In this document: positions 27,601 to 36,600 of the stretch, one piece after another | How positions within the stretch are numbered: position 1 is the stretch's first letter | How the letters are laid out: each line of letters starts with the position of its first letter | Assembly (NCBI RefSeq): GCF_030936135.1 | Contig: NC_082619.1 | Location: forward strand, 1,243,208-1,307,207 | Reading direction: 5' to 3' | DNA: 64,000 nt | Origin: Gavia stellata | Lineage: Eukaryota > Chordata > Aves > Gaviiformes > Gaviidae | Made by a program: the position numbers and the translations under genes | The notes under the pieces: generated by a model | Told to the model about the DNA's origin: nothing | Seen by the model: the letters and a program-made list of their open reading frames with translations, nothing else | The model's database searches: none

Positions 27601-30600
27601 CCTGCAGCTCAGCGAGCTTATGAGAGAGAAACGCCAAGAAGTGGAAAAAGACCACGAGAGGAAGATGGAGAGGATGAAAGAGGAGCACCAGGAGGCCCTA
27701 GCACGGATTCAGGATCAGTATGAGGAGGAGGTACTGCGGGGGGAGAGCAGTGAATTTGAGAGGTGACTGTAGTGGCTCGCTCGGTTGGGCTGTACCTGCG
27801 CTGGCACTGCTGCTTGCCAGACCTGCCTGTCTCCGCCACTCCTAGAACTGGAAATCTCCCTTCTTCTAGGAGAACTCGGCATTGTTGCCATGATGCAAAG
27901 TGAATTTAGGCTGGGGTTAAAAGGATAAGCTGTCAAAATATTCTTTGTGCAGGCAACTTCCGCATGCATTTGTGGACTTCTGTACGAGAGAAGGTTGTTC
28001 ACATTTTTGCAGGTGCCCGTTCTGGAAAGCCTTCTGCCTCCCATTTTTGACTATACCGTCAGCAGCGTGCCACAAAACCTTAGTCTCATGGGTTACTCCT
28101 CCTTTCTTGAGCCATTCTCTTAATGTTGTCCCTATAAGCAAAAGGCTTTAATCTGCCAAATTTGGTGTTTGCTCAGGACCTGCTGTGTGATGGGCTGGCT
28201 TTCCAGAGGGTGTGTCCCATGTGTTCACGTTGGCTTGCTGGAGAACCCGGTGCTTCACTCGGCTGCTTTTCTCGTTTGTGTTTTGCAACAAACAGGAGAG
28301 AAAGCAAAGAGCCGAGCTGTTTGAAGGCCTGCGGAGTGAGATGGTGCGCCTCCGACAGCTTCATGAAGCGGAGGTGAAAGCTCTGCAGGCAGAGCTGGAT
28401 GAGCGGCTTACTGCATTGCAGCACAGGCACAGGGAGAAGGTGAGGAGAACGCTTTGCCTAGCAGTTTGCTGTGACTTGCCTGCTTGGGGACGGGCTGGGT
28501 ATCGTGACACCTCGGCGCCCTGCCACCCTCTACACAAGTGGCAGTTTTCCCAGTTTTCGTTGTTCTTCCCGGTGGCAGAGCTCTGCCTGGTGAGTGAGGA
28601 ACTTGCGCCATTCTGTCTTTAACTCAGCATCTCTGTGCAGGAAAGAAAACTCCAGGATTCGGAAAACGAGCTTGAAACGCGTGCGAAGAATGTCAAAGCC
28701 AGATCGGTGCAGCTCCTTAGCCAGGTGAGTCAGCCCTGTTGGGCTCGCAGAGGTTTCCTAGCCCATGCTGCTCCTCTAGCTGCTTCCTCGCGGGGGACCT
28801 TTCAGAGGAGCTCAGCCAGGGCTTTTGCCGCCATCCAAGTTACAGGTAAAGCTTCCATCACAAGTCGGAGCCGGGCTAAGCATTCCTAGTGGTACAGCCT
28901 CGTGGCTGGTGTTTGCGGTGAAAGTCAGTGCTCTGGGTTTGCTCAGTGCTTTGGGTTTGCTCAGTGCTTTGGGAGACAGTGAATGGCTGTAAGTGACAGA
29001 GGGTTCGAGGCAGCATGCTCTGCTCAGCATCACTTCACATTTTAGTCAATCCCTTCCTGACTTACCTCCTCTTCTCCCTGCTGCCATGGAAAGGGAACGA
29101 GTGTTTCTGGATCTTGGGCAGCAGAGTGGGAGAGGGAAGCACTCCAAATGCTCCTGTGGAGCTGGCAAAAATCACTGGCTGATGCTCTTGCCTGCCAGAT
29201 CACTCGAGTCCTGGCCCGTGCCGAGGGCTGTAGATAACCTTGCTTCTGTCAGCCCTTCCTTTCCAAGCAGCACTGGAGTGAGGAAGTAAAAAGGTAGAGA
29301 AATACCGGAGGCAACCAGAGGCTTCACAAAAGCAAGATCCTGCAGAAACGGCCATGTGCCTTGAATACTCTCGCAGCTGAGTAGGAAGGGGTGTTCTTCC
29401 CACAGGAATGCAAATATTCTCAGCTTCTCCCTTGAAGTCAAATAAAGGCAGGGGATCTTGAGAGTGTGTAGGGGGGAATACAGCAAAAGTGACAACAATC
29501 CTCAGGTGTTTTGAAATGGTTTTGAGACTTAGGCCTGACCTCTGTACTTCAAGTGCTGCTCAGCGTCAGCAGTCTCCTCACTCACCTACTTTCTCATCTG
29601 TATATAGGAGGAGTCTCTGAGAAAGAAAAGGCAGCAGCTGCTGGATGAAGACAGACGGACCGAGCTAGAAAGAGACGTACGTACGTTTTAGCTCTGGAGA
29701 GATGCTGTGCTGCTTTTCTTTTGGGGGTGAGGGCAGCACACTAGAAATATGGCTTTAAAAAAGCAAACTGTTGCTTCTAAATTGTGAGTCTGAAAATCCC
29801 TCCCTGCCTCAGCCTGGAGTGCCATCCTGCTGGGAGTTTGATTAGCTCTGAGCTGTTTCCCAAAAAGAAGAGACAGTCCTGTTCTTCCAGGATTGGTGTG
29901 TGGTGTGTGCATTTGTAGCTCTGGGACCTCCTGTGAACTGTGCAGGTAGCAAGCTCTTGCAGGTTGCGTGCCTTTTATTTTGGTCTTGCAGAAATGGCTG
30001 TGAGGGATTTTTTGGTTTTCTTCTAGGAAGCTGCTTTAGCTTCTCAAGTCCGCCTAGAGGAGAGTAGGAAGGAGCATACCAGCCTCCTTGAGTCCATCCG
30101 GCAGCTGCGTAGGTCTCTTGAAGAGCTCCAGGACCAGAAAGCTGAGCTGGAGGCCCAGGTGGACTTGTTGCAGACCCGAAGCCAGAGGCTGCAGAAGCAC
30201 ATCAGGTGTGTGCATGAGAAATTTCCTCTGATGCAAAAAAATCTACCCTGTGCCCCTAACAGAAGCCTCTCTAACCTAACCTGCACCTCTCCCTTACCTC
30301 TGAGCTTCTTGTATGTTGGGCCGTATTCCTTCAGAATCCGAATGGTGGTTTTACTGCACGTCGAGGGCATGGAGGTCCTGGATTCTCTTTCCAGGTCTAT
30401 TAATAACTTGTCGTGTAAATTTGTCCCCATGCCTCTGCTTGTCAGTTCATTTGTTTGTCTCCTCCACATCTGTTTTGAGAGGGGCAGTGACAAGAGATTT
30501 TTTTTCTTTTTTTTTTTTTCTTCCCCTAAGATAGCTGAGCTTCTGGGTAAGGGCTTGCTCAACACGGGTGTGAAGCACTGTTTCCCTGCCCAGCCAGGGG

Positions 30601-33600
30601 TTATGTTTGATGTCACACCACAGCCCAGACACTGGTGTTGCCTTGCTCATCCGTGGCCCTTTCCCTCCTGGAAACTGGAGGTCTCTCTGGGCACCATTGC
30701 GGATAGATTACTGGGCTAGATGGACCTGCAGTCTAATCAAGTGCCGTCACTGTTGCCTTTTCTTGGGGCAGTGAGCTGGAGGCAGCTGTCAGGAGCAAAC
30801 AGGAGACTTTGAAAGAACTGGAGGCAGAAGAAAGTGTGGAATGTCCAAGAAAGAAAGCTGAACTCCATGTTGAAGACCTGAGAGAAACTATTCAAGCTGT
30901 GAGTAAAGCAGACTGTAAAGGTGTTTGCCTTGTGAGATCTGAGGCTGTAACTCCCTTGAAAACCCCGGCTTTGGCTCCTTCTGTGTGACTGTGTGAACTC
31001 ATTTGAGATGCAGTGATGCATTTTTCTTTGCCAGAGGACATCAATATGTTTTGTAATCTTCATTGATTTCTGTTTACTATTACTGGGGGCAAAGGAGTGT
31101 GGGAGACTTGAGTGCCTTTGGAGTCAAAAGCAGGGCCTGAGTCAGGGATAGAGAAGTCTTTTACTTTTTAAAAGGTCATGTACAGAACATCCCTGGCACT
31201 GGTGTTGGAACTGGGCAATACCGTGGTGATGTCATTCCAAATTTTTGCTCCTAATTGGATTCTTACGGTGGCCTGCGGTTCTGTTTCCCATGCGTATTTC
31301 TTAGTTTTTGAAACGTTTCAACTCCTCAGCACTCGTCCCGAGAGCCTGCTTCCCCACCCTCTCAAAGCCATGAGGACAGCGACTTCCAATTTGATCAGTG
31401 AGTATCTGTATGCCAGCTGCTTCTGGAAAATCTTTTTGCTTCGGTTTTACAAGGAGATGTTTTGGTTGGGTTTACACGCATTGCACTGACAATCCGTTTT
31501 TGGGGAGGGTGTTGCGTGAGGCTTGCAGGATGGCACAGCCAGTGCAGAAAGCCAGGAGCATGCCTGTCTCTTTCGTGTAGTGTCAGGAGCTACATCTCTG
31601 CGGAAGGGATCTCCATCAGGAATGCCAAGGAGTTCCTGGTGCGCCAGACCCGCTCCATGAGGAAGAGGCACACGGCACTGAAAGCTGCAAAGCAGCAGTG
31701 GCGCCAAGATATGCAGAAAGCACAGGAGGTGGTGCAGGACCCCGACAGCTCCCAGCTCCTGGAGGGTGTGCGCAAGAACCTGGAGGAGGTGAGCCCCTGA
31801 GCGCTGCCTGTCTTCAGGTGTCAGGCATCGTGGCTGCACAAACGAGTCCACAGCCCTGGGATCGATTCCTGGCTCTGCAGCTGCAGTAACAGGCAGCTGT
31901 GGGTGTTCAGTCCTCCTGGAAAGCAGATCTTGCCTGTCTTTTATGATAGATACACAGCGTTCGTCCCTGCTTGTGTCTTCCTCATCATAACACAGGGGTT
32001 AGAGTCCTTGCCCATCTGAGGCTGGCTGTAGATTACTTCAGGAAGGCCAAGAGAGCTGTTCAGGAATGCGGTGCAAAAGCAGTGTCTGAGGAACAGGCTT
32101 AATGAGAACCTGACTTAGGCTTTGGATCACAGTGATGTTACTGTGCATCAGCTGAGTGACTGAAAGGGCCTGTGTGTGCATGCATAGCCCACAGCTAACC
32201 GAGCAGTGCATGGCCCAATAGTTCCAGTTCTGTTTCGTTGTGTGTGCTTTGGACTAGAAAGGCTCTATGAAGCAGTCGCTGCAGTGCAGCCAGCGCTCAG
32301 TAGCTTGCTAGATTGCAGGAACTTGATCGTTAGTTGGAGCTCTTGGGACCTTAAAGATGGTGAAAGCATTTGGGAGGGAAAGAGGAATTCCTGTGTCATG
32401 CAAATCCCGTAACATTTTCTCCTCGTAGCAAAGGAAGTGACAGGTATCCGTCCCATCACTAGGTACAAGTTTATGGTTGTAGCTCTACAGTGATTTCACC
32501 CGTGCTTGGAAAGGAGTTCTCGAGTACTCGTCAGCTCTGCTGATATGCCAACCAAAGACAGGGAAGGTCATAATTTCCTTCACTGATTATAGAGAGCATT
32601 CGTGTTTGCAGAACCAAAGCTGTTGACCCTGTTGGATGCAGGGTTTGGAAGTGAAACCTCCTTTTCCTTAGTGTAACCTTGCTTTGAGGCATGTGCTCTG
32701 CCCGCTGTACACTCCACTTCCCATACTCTCAAAGACTGGGGAGCAATTTTACTCCAGCAGCATGATTTTTCCTGTGCTGAGTAGAAGTGAGATAATGAAA
32801 GTCACCCTAACCACTAATGTAGATTATTTCCTGTCATTATTGTTTAATTTTCCTCCTTGGCTTGGCTGTTGATCCACGGCAGGAAGCAAAGCAGTTGGAC
32901 AAGATGAAGTCGGCTATGCGGAAAGGACAGGTGCTGCTGAAAAAGAAAGAAGAGAAACTAAGCCAGCTGGAGTCCTCGCTGCTGGAGGAGGTAACCACCA
33001 GCATCACTGTTGCTTGGGCTGGCCCTGACGCACTCCCACCCTGCTCAGAGCTCTCGGCCTCCTCCCCTAGGCTGGAGTCTCTGCAGGGCTTTTGGTCCCC
33101 GTGAGGGCTGTCTAGCTGGTGGCCAAAGACTGGCGTTTGCCAGCAGAGCTGGATTTTGGACACACGTTCTCTGAGAGCAGAATCGTGTATCCGTCTGAAG
33201 ATGGTGGGAGAGAAGGCTGGTCACAAAGTTGGAGAGAACGACAAACCTAACTGGACTCTGACCCCTGTGATTCTCTGGGTCTGCAGCCGACAGGAGAAAC
33301 GTGGGCTGGGGTTTGGATGGAGACTTTCTTCCGTGGTGGCACCTTGCCAGGCAGGGCTGCTGGCAGCAGGGATGGACCTGGGTGGAGAAAACCTGCTGAG
33401 CGCACTGGCTCGTGAGAAGCTTGTTTGTAGGGTCAGAAACGAATCAGTGTTAGCAGCCATATGCTGAAGCGTCCTACAATATAAATTAAAACCTCACATC
33501 AGAATGGTTAGGTGTCTTACTAACTGTCTGTATCTTGGTCAAGATGGCAAATACTGTGCCTTCCCTCCGCTGATGACAGCATGCGGCTGCAGAGTGGATA

Positions 33601-36600
33601 CAGAAAGCAGCCTGAACAAGACGCGTGATTTGAGCCGAGAGAAAACAAGGGCAGGTCACCTCGTGTGAGCTAGGATCGAGTCTGCTTTCCTGACCAAGGC
33701 ATGCCTTGGAATCTGTCCAGCTCTGCCTGCGACCACGTGGCCTTAGGCCGGGCAGCAGCAGATGCGAGAGCACGAGCCCTTTGATGGTCAAGCATTTGTC
33801 CTTGGTTCAGTGAGAGAACCCAGCCCATGCAAGAGTTTTCAGGCTTATTTAAAGCACAAAACACTTTGACTTCTGCCTAGAAGGGCCCATTCACGTGGCT
33901 GTTTGGCCCCTAGTGCACGCACGTGCTTCTTCCAGAGACCAAGCAGTCTCTTGACTTTCAGATTTTGCTGTCAGGGACTGAGGATGAGTCTGCCTTCACT
34001 TGACCTCTGCCTGTCACTGCAGTCCAGCCTGCGTAGGCTAGCTGTAGGCAGTATTCCAGTGGCTTTTATGTTTCAGGGACAGAACAGCCGGTTTTATTTG
34101 CATTGTTTTCCTTCTTTTGACCAGCTTTCAGATGAAGATACGCTGAAGAGTGCTGCATGCAAGAAGATGGTGACTTTTGATCTCAGCAACTCTGAGGACA
34201 CAAACAGCACATCCAGTGTAAATCTACATCAGCCTAAATGTAAGTGCCTGACTGGCTTGATATGCTGTGCCCAGTGTACAGTGCTTCAGACCTAGTTCTG
34301 GCTTTCCCTCTCACCTCTCTGATGTACCTTCTGTTGCTCTCACTTGCACTCATTAGCGTCTAAGGCAGGCCTACTATCTGGGACTGCTCTGTATGTAGCA
34401 TTTGATTTGAAAAACTTATTTCCTGCCTGTAGTGGCAGATGACAGGGACGGAATCTGTGCGTGAACTTGCCTTTTGCATCTCTACCTTTGTTTTTTAGAG
34501 CAGATTATAAAATTTGGCTTCAGCTCTTCCCTCTCTGCTGTTGCAGAGCCGTATTGCTCTTCTGCAGGTGTCCAGGCTTCCTCTTCCTCACATCTCTGGC
34601 AGGAGAGGCTGCTGCAATTCCCTCTGTCTGCTGCTTGTGCTTTTTTGTTTGCCTTTAGTTGCCTGTAACTGGAGTTGTGCAGGTGGGAAGAAGGGCTCCC
34701 GTAAACAGCCAGGACGGCAGGAGGGTTGTGTTGCTTGCAGAAAGGCTGGCAAGGCTGAAGCTTAAAGAAAATTTGGAAAACTTCCCTACGGCAACCGACC
34801 GACAAGCTGTCCAGTCTGGGATTGTCTCTCTGACCCTGACTGGTAAAATATCTGCAGGCACATGCGAAGTTTAAGGGTTTTCTCTACCATAAGATGAGAG
34901 CCCTTGTATCAGCACAGTCCTATCGGTCCGACCTCCAGCCTGGCTGGTGGCCTAGGGAGCTTCGCTTTTTATGAGCGTGAGAAAGGCCACCAATCTGTTC
35001 TGCCTCCCGCTCAGTTTGCGTGCGGTGAGACCGTTGAAGTAAAGCATGATTGCCTGTGCCAGGGTCTCGTCTGAGAGGCAGGGTGCAGTACTGGGGGTTT
35101 TGGCATGGGGGGTGCAGCTCTTGAAAGGGCTTGCCACTTGCAAGGGAATCACTGCTATGTTAATGGCTGCACGGTACAGGCTACAGTAGGACTCAGAGGG
35201 ATGGAGCAGGGAGACGAAACACACGCACTAATGCATATCCAGCCGTGTCCTGCAGGCCCCATTCTTGCAGCATTGCAAGATCTTGTCCTTGCCATCATGT
35301 TTCCCCTCCACTTTGTACCCAAGCAGCCTCCGAGGCACAAATCCTCGTTGTTGGCCTCTATCTCCTCTGTTGGCTGCAAAGCCAGGTTTTTGCCTCTGTA
35401 TCCCACTTAGCACGCACTGATCAGACTCAGCTCTGAGTGCAACACACAGTGGCAAGCGAGCCTCCTGCCAGGGAGGCAGCATCCCCCTTGCCTTCCCAGT
35501 GATGCCTTTTTTCCCCTCTCTTCTGCCAGTTGATTTGAGAACCGATTTACGGCCTGCCCCCCAGCTGGACAAGATCCAGTACTTGACAGACTCCCTGCAG
35601 CGTATCACTAGTGAACTGAATGGGGTCCTCGGCGTCTTGGGCTCTCTGAACAATCGCCAGTCTCCACTCTTCACCTCGACGCCCTGCGATGGCGTCCCTC
35701 TTTCTACGTATGCCTCCTTGGCAGGACTTCAGGCAGGTGGCTCCCTTCTGCCCCCCGCCGGGGTGTCTCTGGTGGACCCGTGGGCCTGGAGCACTGGGCT
35801 GAGCTCTAGCCGCTCTTTCGCAGCTGGACAGTCAGTGGACAGCATCCTGGCAGAGAAGTGGCGCAAGTATTTCCCAGGTAAGTCTCCTGTTAATCCATCT
35901 GCTTGCTTGCCTGTGGCTTTTGACCTCACAGCCCTGCAGGTTCTAACCAGCCACCCTTCCGATGCTGGTAAGGCCAGATCCACTGGTGCTGCTGATAGGA
36001 AGGGTGCTAATGAGATGAGGAATGAGAAGCTTGTTCCAGGAAGCGCAGCGTATGGCTGATCTTGTCCTCCTGCTTCTGGAGCAGTTCAGCCTCTGATACA
36101 CACCCAAGAAAGCCGTTGTTACTAAAGCAGGGAGTGAAAGAGGAGCCAGCCCTGCTTCACTGGAAACCTGTGAATTGCAGATTGGGTTCACCGTCTCGGT
36201 TTCCTTAACGCTGCTATGTCCTCGGCAGGTGGCTCAGCTTGTAGGGACGGTGTATCCGAAGTACCAGAAAGCAAATGCACCCGGATGTAAAGACTGTTGT
36301 TTTTGAGGGGCCTGTATTTAATGTCTGCTTTCCAGGTGGGTTCCCGTTGCTCAGTGGAAGCTCCAAGCCTCTGGACAGCAAGCTGGGATACGTACCTGCA
36401 GAGTAAGGGTCTTCTTCCTCGAGTTGTTTTTTCATTGTGCTTTTACTGCCCTTTGCTTTTATTTCTCTGGAATGATTTATAGGTCACATTTCATGTAACA
36501 AGTAACAAAATGATAAGTTAGATACTTATTACTTGTTACGTAGACAAGTTGGCTGCTATCGGTTATTCACTGCCGCATGCTCAGCACTGCCTTGTAGCTT

